Made by a program: the position numbers and the translations under genes
Assembly (NCBI GenBank): GCA_021817875.1
Contig: JAKAFQ010000157.1
Span: 1 to 8,430, forward strand
From: Pseudomonadota bacterium
GTDB lineage: Bacteria; Pseudomonadota; Gammaproteobacteria; Steroidobacterales; Steroidobacteraceae
Length of the DNA stretch: 8,430 nt
Reading direction: 5' to 3'
The notes under the pieces: generated by a model
The model's database searches: none
What the model was told of the DNA's origin: nothing
Seen by the model: only the letters and a program-made list of their open reading frames with translations
Part shown: piece after piece, positions 1-6,804 of the stretch
How positions within the stretch are numbered: position 1 is the first letter of the stretch
Layout of the letters: each line of letters starts with the position of its first letter

Positions 1-1060
1 TCTTGTGCCAGTGCCGGCCACTGTCGGTGGACTCGACCAGGCTCTCCGACAGGGCGAACACGTGCGCGGGGTTGCGCGGATCGACCGCGATGCGGGAAAA
101 ATAGAAGGGCCGCGAATCGGCAGCCTGGTCCTTGCTCACCATCGTCCAGTGAGCGCCCGAGTCGTCCGAGCGCCAGACCACGCCCTGGCGGGCGCCCATG
201 ACCGCGTAGAGCACATTGGGCGAGCTCGGGGCAACGGCCAGGCCGATGCGCCCGACCGCCCCGGTGGGCAACCCGTGGCCGCTCAGGCGCTTCCAGCTCA
301 TCCCGCCGTCGGTCGATTTGTAAATGCCATCCTGGGGGCCGCCGTCAGAGTAATGCCACGGCGTACGCCGGAACCGGTACGTGGCCGCATACACCACCTC
401 GGGATTGCGCGGATCCATCGCCAGATCGGAAATGCCGACATCGGGTCCGGCATAGAGCACCTTCTGCCACTTCGCCCCGCCGTCGGTGGTGCGATAGACG
501 CCGCGCTCGGGGCTGTCCCGCCACGGATCGCCCATGGCCGCCACCAGCACCGTACCCGGATGCAGCGGGTCGATGGCCAGGCTCGAGATCTGGAACGTGC
601 CCTGCAGGCCGAGATGCCGCCAGTGCAGCCCGCCGTCGGTCGATTCGTAGACTCCGTCCCCAAAGGAGACATCGTTACGGATGTTCGCTTCGCCCGTGCC
701 GGCCCAGATCACGGCCGGATTGCGCGGATCGACCGCCAGCGCGCCGATGGAGGCCACGCGCTGGTGCTGGAAGAGCGCCTTCCAGGTGATGCCCCCGTCC
801 TGCGTGCGAAAGATGCCGCCATCCGCCGCGCCGACGTAATAGATGTCCGGCTTGCCCGGCACCCCGGCCACGGCGCTGACCCGTCCTCCGGCGATGGCCG
901 GCCCGATCGGGCGGAACGCGATCGCCCGGCTCACCGGCATGGGCAGCAGCGTGCGGCCGTGGGCATTCTCCTGCTGCGGACCGGCCGGGGTGGCGAGCGC
1001 CATCGGGCTCGTGAGGACCAGGCAGGCCGCGATGGCGCGGGCAAAACCGGCAGATTGCAT
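1..1060 (-). CDS. Exported Asp-box/BNR-repeat beta-propeller protein (3' end off window)
   Basis: The frame is open from an ATG at 1060 to the left edge, giving 353 residues with no stop. The N-terminus looks like a signal peptide: a hydrophobic stretch at about 8-22 followed by ALA at 21-23, so cleavage near residue 23 is likely and the protein should be periplasmic or secreted. Six Asp-box motifs (S/T-x-D-x-G-x-x-W) are visible at about 85-93, 139-147, 190-198, 248-256, 297-305 and 343-351 (for example RTQDGGITW and ESTDGGLHW). They alternate with DPRNP-type turns (111-115, 216-220, 327-331). This is the layout of the WD40/YVTN/BNR-like, sortilin/Vps10-related propellers, which from family knowledge often reach about 1000 residues, so perhaps two thirds is missing. 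Such proteins are often labelled glycosyl hydrolase without proof; no catalytic residues can be assigned here. The substrate is unknown. It is divergent from the FmdB-like gene. The ATG at 1060 is preferred because the signal peptide begins there; the ribosome-binding site is weak (GCGAG about 11 bases upstream). Confidence 0.85.
   Translation of the reverse strand, partial: MQSAGFARAIAACLVLTSPMALATPAGPQQENAHGRTLLPMPVSRAIAFRPIGPAIAGGRVSAVAGVPGKPDIYYVGAADGGIFRTQDGGITWKALFQHQRVASIGALAVDPRNPAVIWAGTGEANIRNDVSFGDGVYESTDGGLHWRHLGLQGTFQISSLAIDPLHPGTVLVAAMGDPWRDSPERGVYRTTDGGAKWQKVLYAGPDVGISDLAMDPRNPEVVYAATYRFRRTPWHYSDGGPQDGIYKSTDGGMSWKRLSGHGLPTGAVGRIGLAVAPSSPNVLYAVMGARQGVVWRSDDSGAHWTMVSKDQAADSRPFYFSRIAVDPRNPAHVFALSESLVESTDSGRHWHK
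302..646. repeat. 17-base direct repeat encoding an Asp-box
   Basis: The 17-base string CCCGCCGTCGGTCGATT occurs exactly at 302-318 and again at 630-646. On the minus strand it encodes the (K/E)STDGG core of two Asp-boxes of the propeller protein. A partly matching copy (CGCCGTCGGTGGTGCGAT) lies near 478-495 over a third box. It reflects internal protein repetition and not a mobile element. Confidence 0.6.
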
Positions 1061-1212
1061 CGTGTGCACTCGCTTTCGCGCACCGTCGGTCGTTCCGGCG
1101 GCGCCATGGGATCCAGTACAGGGGCACGGTATCCCAAGCGCGACTCCATGACGAGCATCGGCGGGATGCGCTCGTCGCGGCCGCGCGCCGGTCCGTCGCG
1201 GGCCACCGCAGG

Positions 1213-1227
1213 GTGCCACGGCGGCAC
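1213..1227. repeat. Short inverted repeat upstream of the fmdB-like promoter
   Basis: GTGCC (1213-1217) and GGCAC (1223-1227) are perfect inverted repeats around the 5-base spacer ACGGC. The element spans the expected -35 area of the rightward extended -10 promoter at 1241-1249, so it could be an operator. At this base composition a 5+5 repeat is easily found by chance, so function is only a suggestion. Confidence 0.2.
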
Positions 1228-1240
1228 CACAGCCGGTTCC

Positions 1241-1249
1241 TGCTATATT
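1241..1249 (+). promoter_or_regulatory. Extended -10 promoter for the fmdB-like/kch unit
   Basis: TGCTATATT matches an extended -10 element (TGn followed by TATATT, five of six bases of TATAAT) and is a rare AT-rich island in this intergenic region. The best -35 at 17-base spacing is GCGGCA (1221-1226), which matches TTGACA in three positions, as expected when an extended -10 carries the promoter. Transcription would start near 1256, leaving a leader of about 55 bases before the GTG at 1312. The call rests on motif fit and position only. Confidence 0.5.
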
Positions 1250-1311
1250 CTCGGGCATGGTGCCTTCACGGTCGTGGAGGCGGTCAGTGAGCAGGGAACG
1301 GGAGAACGACG

Positions 1312-1572
1312 GTGCCGCTATATGAATATCGCTGCCCGGCCAATGGCCGGGTGGTCGAGGTGCGTCACAAGATGGCTGAAAAGCTGAGCACATGGGCTGA
1401 GCTGTGCGAGCGCGCCGGCATCGCCGTGGGCGCCTGCGACCCGGGCTCACCCGTCGAGAAACTGATTTCGGCCGGCTTCATCGCCAGCGCGCCCGCCGAA
1501 AGCGCCTGCGAGGCTCCCGGCTGCGGCGGCGGCGGATGCGGTTCGGGATTTTGCGGCGCCGGGGGTTTCTGA
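1312..1572 (+). CDS. FmdB-like small protein with degenerate zinc ribbon and Cys/Gly tail
   Basis: This 86-residue protein begins MPLYEYRC, the characteristic opening of the FmdB/CxxC_CxxC_SSSS putative regulatory family, and keeps the later VEKLIS element (48-53) matching the family's RKLIS segment. A normal FmdB ribbon has two CxxC pairs; here only C8 and C32 remain near those sites (C8-P-A-N, L-C-E-R), so classical zinc binding looks lost. The C-terminus instead carries four cysteines exactly five residues apart (66, 71, 76, 81) in a glycine-rich tail. The GTG start at 1312 is chosen because MPLYEY is the family N-terminus and GGGAG (1300-1304) lies 7 bases upstream. The gene stops 22 bases before the potassium channel gene, so the two are probably cotranscribed. 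Function is unknown; the family name comes from a formamidase/amidase-linked regulator and should not be over-read. Confidence 0.8.
   Translation: MPLYEYRCPANGRVVEVRHKMAEKLSTWAELCERAGIAVGACDPGSPVEKLISAGFIASAPAESACEAPGCGGGGCGSGFCGAGGF
1507..1566 (+). repeat. Four tandem 15-base units encoding Cys-led pentads
   Basis: Four consecutive 15-base units, each opening with TGC, encode CEAPG, CGGGG, CGSGF and CGAGG at the end of the FmdB-like protein. The even five-residue spacing of the cysteines is seen directly. It may form a metal or redox site, or may simply be a flexible low-complexity tail. Confidence 0.55.
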
Positions 1573-1594
1573 GCCCCGCCGGACCGCGCGTCGC

Positions 1595-2815
1595 GTGCCA
1601 CTCACCACGGCCCAACGCATAAGGTTACGGGCAGCCTGGCATCGCGCCGCCCGCTTCCTGCATGCCCGCGCCTGGTTCCCGCACGTGCCGCTGGCCATCG
1701 TGGTCGGCGCACAGGGGCTGCTGCACATACTGCTCGCGTCCGGCTCGCTGAGGCCGCTGCTCGCGGCCTGGACGGGCAACGCCTCGATCGTCTCCCTCGC
1801 CGGCGGCCTCGGTATCGCGCAGGTGGGCGCAGCCTCGCACGCGATCATCGGCGTGCTGCTGGTGCTGGTCGCCTTCGGAATGCTGTGGCGCTCGCGGCTC
1901 GCCTGGGTGCTCGCGTTCCTGCTGACACTCGCCATGGTGTCACTGGAATTCTCGCCGCTCTCGAGCGCCTCGCGGCCGCTCGAGATCTTCGGCATCGCGC
2001 AGCTGCTGCTGCTGCTCGCGGTCCGCAACGCCTTTACCCGGGCCAACCTCGCCACCGCGACGCTGTTTGCACTGACCGGACTGCTGTTCACCCTCGGTTA
2101 CGGCACGCTGGGGGCGCTTTCCCTCGGTGCCGGCTACCACCCGCCGATCCGCAATCTCACCAACGCGCTGTATTACGCCGTGGAGACCATGTCGACGGTG
2201 GGCTACGGGGATATCACTCCGGTGAGCGCCTCGGCCCGCCTGTTCACCATCTCGCTGATCGTGCTCGGCCTGGCGGTGTTCGCCACGGCGCTGCCCGCGA
2301 TCGCCGGACCCCTGATCGACAAACGGCTGATGAACCTGCTGCAGCCCGGGAGACGAAGGAAAATGAAGCGTGCCTCGCACATCATCGTCGTCGGTGACGG
2401 TCCGCTCGCGCAGGACACCGCCCGGGCGCTTTCGGCGCGCGGACTCGTGGTGACCGTCATCCGGGCCGAGAAGCCCGGCGAAAGCGAACCACCGGCCGAG
2501 GATCTGATCGTCGGCGACGGCAGCGACGCCGACGTCCTGCAGCATGCCGACATCACCCAGGCACGTGCCGTGCTCGCACTGAGCGAGGACGACTCCTACA
2601 ACGCCTTCGTGGTGCTGGCCGCCAAGGAGATGAACCCCGGGGTACGCACCGTCGCCGCGGTGAGCGATACGCGCAACACCGGGCGGATCGCGCGGACCCG
2701 GCCCGATGTGCTGCTCACCCTGCCGCTGCTCGGCGGCGAGCTGCTCGCCATGGCCCTGAGCGGCGAACCGATCAACACCGACGCACTGATCAACCAGTTG
2801 CTGAAGCTCGGCTAG
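1595..2815 (+). CDS. kch: Kch-type potassium channel with RCK (TrkA-N) domain
   Basis: This 406-residue membrane protein has hydrophobic segments at about 31-50, 80-98, 103-118, 130-146, 152-176 and 216-240. A pore helix precedes the potassium selectivity filter TVGYGD at 201-206. The cytoplasmic part from about 258 is an RCK/TrkA-N Rossmann domain starting HIIVVGDGPLA (262-272) and including AVLALSEDDSYNAFVVLAAK (325-344). Segments such as ETMSTVGYGD, SARLFTIS and FATA closely match my recollection of Escherichia coli Kch (417 residues), so it is assigned as a Kch orthologue in the inner membrane that conducts K+ under control of its RCK ring. No row of S4 arginines is visible, so strong voltage sensing is not expected. 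The GTG start at 1595 is the first sensible one and has only a weak ribosome-binding site (CCGGA, about 10 bases upstream), suggesting dependence on translation of the preceding FmdB-like gene 22 bases away. An internal ATG at 2363 may give a free RCK domain. Confidence 0.85.
   Translation: MPLTTAQRIRLRAAWHRAARFLHARAWFPHVPLAIVVGAQGLLHILLASGSLRPLLAAWTGNASIVSLAGGLGIAQVGAASHAIIGVLLVLVAFGMLWRSRLAWVLAFLLTLAMVSLEFSPLSSASRPLEIFGIAQLLLLLAVRNAFTRANLATATLFALTGLLFTLGYGTLGALSLGAGYHPPIRNLTNALYYAVETMSTVGYGDITPVSASARLFTISLIVLGLAVFATALPAIAGPLIDKRLMNLLQPGRRRKMKRASHIIVVGDGPLAQDTARALSARGLVVTVIRAEKPGESEPPAEDLIVGDGSDADVLQHADITQARAVLALSEDDSYNAFVVLAAKEMNPGVRTVAAVSDTRNTGRIARTRPDVLLTLPLLGGELLAMALSGEPINTDALINQLLKLG
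2346..2365 (+). promoter_or_regulatory. Internal ribosome-binding site and ATG before the RCK domain
   Basis: Within the channel gene, CGGGAGACGAAGGAAA stands directly before an in-frame ATG (2363-2365, residue Met257). The purine-rich run includes GGGAG (10 bases from the ATG) and AAGGA (2 bases), a better match to a Shine-Dalgarno sequence than the one in front of the gene. Initiation here would yield a soluble protein of 150 residues that is almost exactly the RCK domain. Separate RCK expression from an internal Met is known for MthK and, as I recall, was reported for E. coli Kch at an equivalent position. Confidence 0.5.
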
Positions 2816-2845
2816 CCCCGGCGGCATGACCGCGGCGGCGGGAAC

Positions 2846-4081
2846 TCACCTGCCGTGCGTGAGCGCGTCCGGCGGACACGGCGGCGGTTCGGCCGTGTCG
2901 GTCGGCGCCGCCCGCATGTTGAGCCTGCCGGCCTGCGTCGGGCTCATCCACAAGCGTCCCTGCGCCGCGCAGCGCTGTCCGTACGAGAACAATGCCTGCG
3001 TGTGCCGTGGACCGAAATCGAAGCCGGTACCGAAGGGAAATCCAGGCGGAAGCTCGGTCATCCGCAGTTGCATGCCGAGCTGCCGTGCCATATCGAGCAG
3101 CTCGACGATCGCCGCCCGTGTCCGGGAGGCCACCTCGACCGAAAGACTGCGGGAGAGCACCTCGATCGTATTGACGGATGTCTCGCTCGGCACCGCGGCA
3201 AGCTTGCCATTGACGATGACGTCGACTTCGGCGCCGCGCAGCGGTGCCAGGTCCTGCGGCCGCAGAACCGCAGCCAGCGGGAAGATGAACAGGGGGGCCG
3301 TGACGCCGCCATCGACATGCAACTCGTCGTAGCGATGGGCTCCGTCGCGCACGGGAATCAGCACCGGCGGGAATACGCCCGGGACGCTGGCCGACGCCAC
3401 GATGACCTTGCGAAACAGCTCCAGGGCCTGCCTGCCGCCCCGGGCGGCGATGGCCCCCATGTCCCACAGGACGGTCTGCTGGGAGTCGAGGTCGGTGGTG
3501 GCGACGATCAGGCGCCGGCCCTTGGCATTCTCCCGCGCGACTGCGCGCAGCATCGCCGGGGTGACGTGGCGATCGACGAAGTCGAGCAACGGATCATGCC
3601 CACGCCAGCCGAGCGGCGCCATGAGCAGCTCCATCATGCGCCACACCAGAGATCCGACCGGCGGATGGCCGCGCGAATCGGCGATGACGGCCTGCAGTTG
3701 CCTGTCCCAGGCGGGACCGAGAAACGCGAACGGCGCGATGATCGCGCCGGCGCTGACGCCGGTCACCAGCTCGAATCGCGGCCGCTCGTGCGCCTCAGAG
3801 AGCCCCACGAGCGCCCCGGCTCCGAAGGCCGCGTTCGAACCGCCGCCGGACAGCGCCAGAATCCGGATACGCCGTCCCGCCGCCGCACGGCGCAGACCGG
3901 CGAGAAAAGCCGGCGCGCCGTGGGTGAAGCCGTTGAGGTCGGTGGTGACCAGTCGCACCCTCGAGGCATAGCCGACCGGCTCGGCCCCGCTGATCGTATT
4001 CGGGGGCGGAGCGCGCCGCGCCACCGTGACACAACCGCCGAGCAGCATCAAAGAGCAGACCCACAGTACCGTGCCGCGCAT
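2846..4081 (-). CDS. Patatin-like phospholipase lipoprotein
   Basis: This 411-residue protein carries the patatin fold signatures in order: the glycine-rich oxyanion-hole segment SGGGSNAAFGAG (78-89), the nucleophile elbow GVSAG (108-112, Ser110) and the catalytic Asp of VDGG (Asp257). With a Ser-Asp dyad in place it should be an active serine acyl hydrolase acting on phospholipid or other lipid esters. The ATG at 4081 is preferred over an upstream in-frame start at 4207 because it begins a lipoprotein signal (MRGTVLWVCSLMLLGGC) with lipobox LGGC and acylated Cys17. There is no Asp after the Cys, so sorting to the outer membrane is expected. The upstream extension is Arg/Gly/Ala-rich and unlike a coding N-terminus. 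The gene lies 144 bases downstream of tolC on the same strand and converges with kch. It may be cotranscribed with the efflux operon, but the gap allows its own promoter; none is convincing. The physiological substrate cannot be told. Confidence 0.87.
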   Translation of the reverse strand: MRGTVLWVCSLMLLGGCVTVARRAPPPNTISGAEPVGYASRVRLVTTDLNGFTHGAPAFLAGLRRAAAGRRIRILALSGGGSNAAFGAGALVGLSEAHERPRFELVTGVSAGAIIAPFAFLGPAWDRQLQAVIADSRGHPPVGSLVWRMMELLMAPLGWRGHDPLLDFVDRHVTPAMLRAVARENAKGRRLIVATTDLDSQQTVLWDMGAIAARGGRQALELFRKVIVASASVPGVFPPVLIPVRDGAHRYDELHVDGGVTAPLFIFPLAAVLRPQDLAPLRGAEVDVIVNGKLAAVPSETSVNTIEVLSRSLSVEVASRTRAAIVELLDMARQLGMQLRMTELPPGFPFGTGFDFGPRHTQALFSYGQRCAAQGRLWMSPTQAGRLNMRAAPTDTAEPPPCPPDALTHGR

Positions 4082-4225
4082 CGACGCTGTCAGCTCATCG
4101 GTTCTCCGCGGGTCGAGACCGGGGCCGCAGGCTCGATCTGCCTTCAGCAGGCCATGGGCTCGTCCCATACCACAGCCGCCTATCCGCGCACCCGCGCGGG
4201 CTGCCATCCACGGCCGGCGTTGCGC

Positions 4226-5527
4226 TCACAGGGCTCCCACCGCGTAGGCGAGCCGCAACCGCGAGAGCGCCTCGTCGAGCACCGCATCGTCATGGTTCTC
4301 GGTGGCTCGCGTCTGCAGGGTGACCGCCTCGAGCACCTGGGTATTGGAGGCCAGGCCGACCGAGTAGAGCTGGCGCGAAATGCGCAGGTTCTCAGCGGCC
4401 TGCGCCGTCGCGGCCCGTGAGGCGGCGACGCGGGCGCGCGCCGAGGCGAGCGCCAGCCAGTCGGTGCGAACCTCGAGTTCGATGCGTGAGCGCAGATCCC
4501 GCAGCCGCCGCTCGGCGGCGCGGCTGCGGGCGTGCAGCGCGTCGGCCTGGTTGGCCGCCTGGTTGCCATCGAACAGCTTCCAGGTGAAGCCGACTCCCAC
4601 CGTCGAGAAGTTCTCGCGATTGAGGATCTGGTTGTCGAAATGCGTGAACCCGCCCACCGCGGCGAGCTGCGGCAACCGGCTCGCGTTCTCGGCCCGGGCC
4701 CGCGAGGCGAGCGCGGTGGCCTCGGAGGCGAGCGCCGTGAGCTCGTCGCGCGATGCGAGCGCCCGCCGCAACAGCGTCGTCAGCGGCAGATCATCGACCG
4801 GACAGGGCGGAAGACCCTCGGCCAGCTGCGGCACCCGGCCGAGCGGCTCACCGAGCAGGCGGTTGTAGTCGGCCCTCGCGATCGACAGCGAGCTGGTGGC
4901 GCCGACTTTCGCCTCTTCGGCGTTGGCGAGCGCCACCTCGGCGGCGAGCAGGTCGCTCTTGGCCACCAGCTGACGGTGAAACATGTCGCGGACGTCGCGC
5001 AGATGCGCCCTGAGGCTCCTGACCGCCGAGTCCGCCACGGTCAGCTGGCTTTGCGCCCGCAGCACACCCACATAGGCCTGGGCCACCGCCAGCTTCAGGT
5101 CCGCGAGCGTGGCGCGCTCCGCGGCCGACGCGCCGGTGAGCCCGGCGCGCGCCGCGCGGATTCCCGCGGTGATCGCCCCGCCGGCATAGATCGGGATCTT
5201 CATCTGCACCGTGCCGCTCACATACTGATTGTCGCGGAAAATCGGCCCCGAGCGGAACGTCAGTGCGGGCGTCACCACATCGAGCTCCGGTGCCTGGCCG
5301 AGATGTGTATAGCCGACACTGGCGCTGACGCTCGGCCAGCGCGCATCCCGCGCCGCGCGTTCGCTGGCACGCGCCCCCTGGACATCGGCGGCGGCGGCCG
5401 CCAGCGCCTGGTTACGCGTGATCGCCAGCTGCCACGCCTGCTCGAGCGTCTCGGCGGCGGCCGGCGCAATCGCCGACACGGCGAGCGCCAGCATCACGAC
5501 GAGGCTTCCCGCGACCCGCGCTCTCAT
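4226..5527 (-). CDS. TolC-family outer-membrane efflux channel
   Basis: The product is 433 residues. A signal peptide (MRARVAGSLVVMLALAVSA and on) should be cleaved after APAAA at 25, giving mature ETLEQAW, a typical outer-membrane efflux protein start (EaLxxAl). Two repeated OEP units follow, about 26-225 and 245-433. Each has a beta-strand segment (IPIYAGGAITAGI near 111-123; WKLFDGNQAANQA near 316-328) followed by long Ala/Arg-rich amphipathic helices (130-222 and 330-385) that would build the periplasmic tunnel. Length and layout match the TolC/OprM superfamily. It would form the trimeric exit duct for the RND pump two genes upstream. The ATG at 5527 overlaps the SQR stop codon (ATGA, 5524-5527), with AAAGG about 9 bases upstream, so translation is probably coupled. 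An open frame runs much further upstream (to 5983), but it is a shadow of SQR and lacks the signal peptide. Confidence 0.92.
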   Translation of the reverse strand: MRARVAGSLVVMLALAVSAIAPAAAETLEQAWQLAITRNQALAAAAADVQGARASERAARDARWPSVSASVGYTHLGQAPELDVVTPALTFRSGPIFRDNQYVSGTVQMKIPIYAGGAITAGIRAARAGLTGASAAERATLADLKLAVAQAYVGVLRAQSQLTVADSAVRSLRAHLRDVRDMFHRQLVAKSDLLAAEVALANAEEAKVGATSSLSIARADYNRLLGEPLGRVPQLAEGLPPCPVDDLPLTTLLRRALASRDELTALASEATALASRARAENASRLPQLAAVGGFTHFDNQILNRENFSTVGVGFTWKLFDGNQAANQADALHARSRAAERRLRDLRSRIELEVRTDWLALASARARVAASRAATAQAAENLRISRQLYSVGLASNTQVLEAVTLQTRATENHDDAVLDEALSRLRLAYAVGAL

Positions 5528-6804
5528 GGTCCGGTGCCTTTCAGGGAAGTGATGCCGAGCAGCTTCAGGACGTAAGTCTCGTACAGCGGCGTGATCGATC
5601 CGGTGCGCACCTTGCGCAGGAAGTATTTCTCGAATGCCACTTTTCCGAGATGCACCCACTTGCCCATCCTCGCCCAGGTGACATTGCGCGGCGGGATCTG
5701 CGGCAGGGCCACGAAGGCTGCGCCGGTATCGCCGAAGTCGGCGAGGCACACGGCATTCCAGCTCGCCCGCGCGCTCGCCGCCCGGCCGGCGAGCTCGGCC
5801 GCGACGTTCTCGCAGATCGCCGTGACCATCGACTCGATCATGTACCCGGTCTTCGGCGCGCCGGTCGGCACCGGGGTTGCCTCCACGGGTGGGATGGCCA
5901 CACACACCCCGGCCGAGAAGATGTTGGGATATTGCTTCGAGCGCTGCTGCTCGTCGATCAGTACGAAGCCGCGGGGGTTGCACAGCCCCGGGACCGCGGC
6001 CACGGCATCCACGCCCTTGAACGCCGGCAGCACCATGGCGAAGCGGAATCCGATCTGATGCTCCTTCTTCGGCTTGCCGTCCTCATCGTACTCGAGGACC
6101 GTCATCGAGTCTGCGCCGACCGTGCTCACCCTGGCATTGGCGATCCATTTGATGTGGCGCTGGCGCAGCTCCGATTCCAGCAGCCCCTTGCTGTCTCCCA
6201 CCCCGCCGAGGCCGAGATGTCCGATGTACGGTTCGCTGGTGACGAAGCTGATCGGCACCCGGTCGCGCAGCTTGCGCCGGCGCAGATCCGCATCGAGGAT
6301 CATCGCCAGCTCGTACGCCGGTCCGAAGCAGCTCGCGCCGGCGGCGGCGCCGATCACCACCGGTCCGGGCTGCTGCAGGAACTGCTGGTATTTCTCCCAG
6401 GCCCGTATCGCATGTTCCTGGGTGCAGATCGACTGGGTATGTCCGTCGGGTCCGAGGCCCGGCACCTCCTCGAAGGCGAGCTTCGGTCCGGTGGCGATCA
6501 CCAGGTAGTCATAGGCGACGGTGCGCTGATCGGCGAGCGTCAATGTCCGGCCCTCGGCGTCGATCGAGACCACCGCAGTGTCGATCCAGTCGATTCCTTT
6601 GGCGGCCAGCGGTTCGCGCAGCGCGACCCGGGTCTGCGCCTGATCCCGCCAACCGACCGCCACCCACGGATTGGAGGGCGTGAACTCGAAGTAAGGCGAT
6701 GCTCCGATGAGCGTGACGCGGTGGGCCTTGCCGAGGCGCTTGCGCATCTCGTAGGCGCAGGGAACGCCGCCCAGACCCGCGCCGATGATGGCTACGTGTG
6801 CCAT
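5524..6804 (-). CDS. sqr: Type I sulfide:quinone oxidoreductase
   Basis: This 426-residue flavoprotein oxidises sulfide to polysulfide or zero-valent sulfur and reduces membrane quinone. The FAD Rossmann motif is at the very N-terminus (MAHVAIIGAGLGG, Gly8-Gly13); the second FAD-contact motif is ATGP (104-107). All three redox cysteines are present: Cys127 (SICTQEHA), Cys159 (GASCFGPAYE) and Cys353 (NAVCLADFGD). These numbers coincide with the catalytic cysteines reported for Rhodobacter capsulatus SQR, as I recall. The stretch VCVAIPPVEATPVPTGAPKT (300-319), continuing GYMIESM, is also diagnostic and separates it from flavocytochrome c and NDH-2. The C-terminus (about 380-420) is basic and amphipathic, suitable for monotopic membrane attachment. 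The ATG at 6804 is chosen over a GTG at 6816 because SQRs start MAHV and GGGGG sits 5 bases upstream. It lies between the RND permease (70 bases upstream) and tolC (4-base overlap), an unusual setting for an SQR. Confidence 0.93.
   Translation of the reverse strand: MAHVAIIGAGLGGVPCAYEMRKRLGKAHRVTLIGASPYFEFTPSNPWVAVGWRDQAQTRVALREPLAAKGIDWIDTAVVSIDAEGRTLTLADQRTVAYDYLVIATGPKLAFEEVPGLGPDGHTQSICTQEHAIRAWEKYQQFLQQPGPVVIGAAAGASCFGPAYELAMILDADLRRRKLRDRVPISFVTSEPYIGHLGLGGVGDSKGLLESELRQRHIKWIANARVSTVGADSMTVLEYDEDGKPKKEHQIGFRFAMVLPAFKGVDAVAAVPGLCNPRGFVLIDEQQRSKQYPNIFSAGVCVAIPPVEATPVPTGAPKTGYMIESMVTAICENVAAELAGRAASARASWNAVCLADFGDTGAAFVALPQIPPRNVTWARMGKWVHLGKVAFEKYFLRKVRTGSITPLYETYVLKLLGITSLKGTGP

Noticed and set aside
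675..1127. Minus-strand frames over the start of the Asp-box gene
   Set aside because: They lie in other frames of the same strand; the frame from 1060 carries the signal peptide and the regular Asp-boxes.
5..1387. Plus-strand open frame of 460 codons
   Set aside because: It is antisense to the Asp-box protein and runs into the fmdB-like gene. Its product is Arg/Pro/Gly/His-rich without domains, as expected for a shadow frame in GC-rich DNA.
1940..2827. Minus-strand frame of 295 codons opposite kch
   Set aside because: It is the antisense of a clear potassium channel and shows no recognisable protein features.
2815..2845. Possible bidirectional terminator between kch and the patatin gene
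   Set aside because: Only a 4-base stem (GCGG, loop CATGA, CCGC at 2821-2833) could be drawn and no T-run follows on either strand.
4082..4207. Upstream extension of the patatin gene to a start at 4207
   Set aside because: The extension would bury the lipoprotein signal and lipobox, which are clearly N-terminal from the ATG at 4081.
4176..4210. CCCGCGCGGG palindrome after tolC as a terminator
   Set aside because: It has no loop of its own and no T-run, and such palindromes are common at this base composition.
2855..4420. Plus-strand frame of 521 codons opposite the patatin gene
   Set aside because: It has low-complexity Arg/Gly/His composition and covers a well-supported minus-strand gene.
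5528..5983. Upstream extension of tolC
   Set aside because: It overlaps sqr in another frame, and the signal peptide begins at 5527.
5524..6804. Flavocytochrome c sulfide dehydrogenase or NDH-2 as the identity of the flavoprotein
   Set aside because: There is no export signal as in FccB, and the three SQR cysteines plus the VPTGAPKTGYMIESM segment fit type I SQR.
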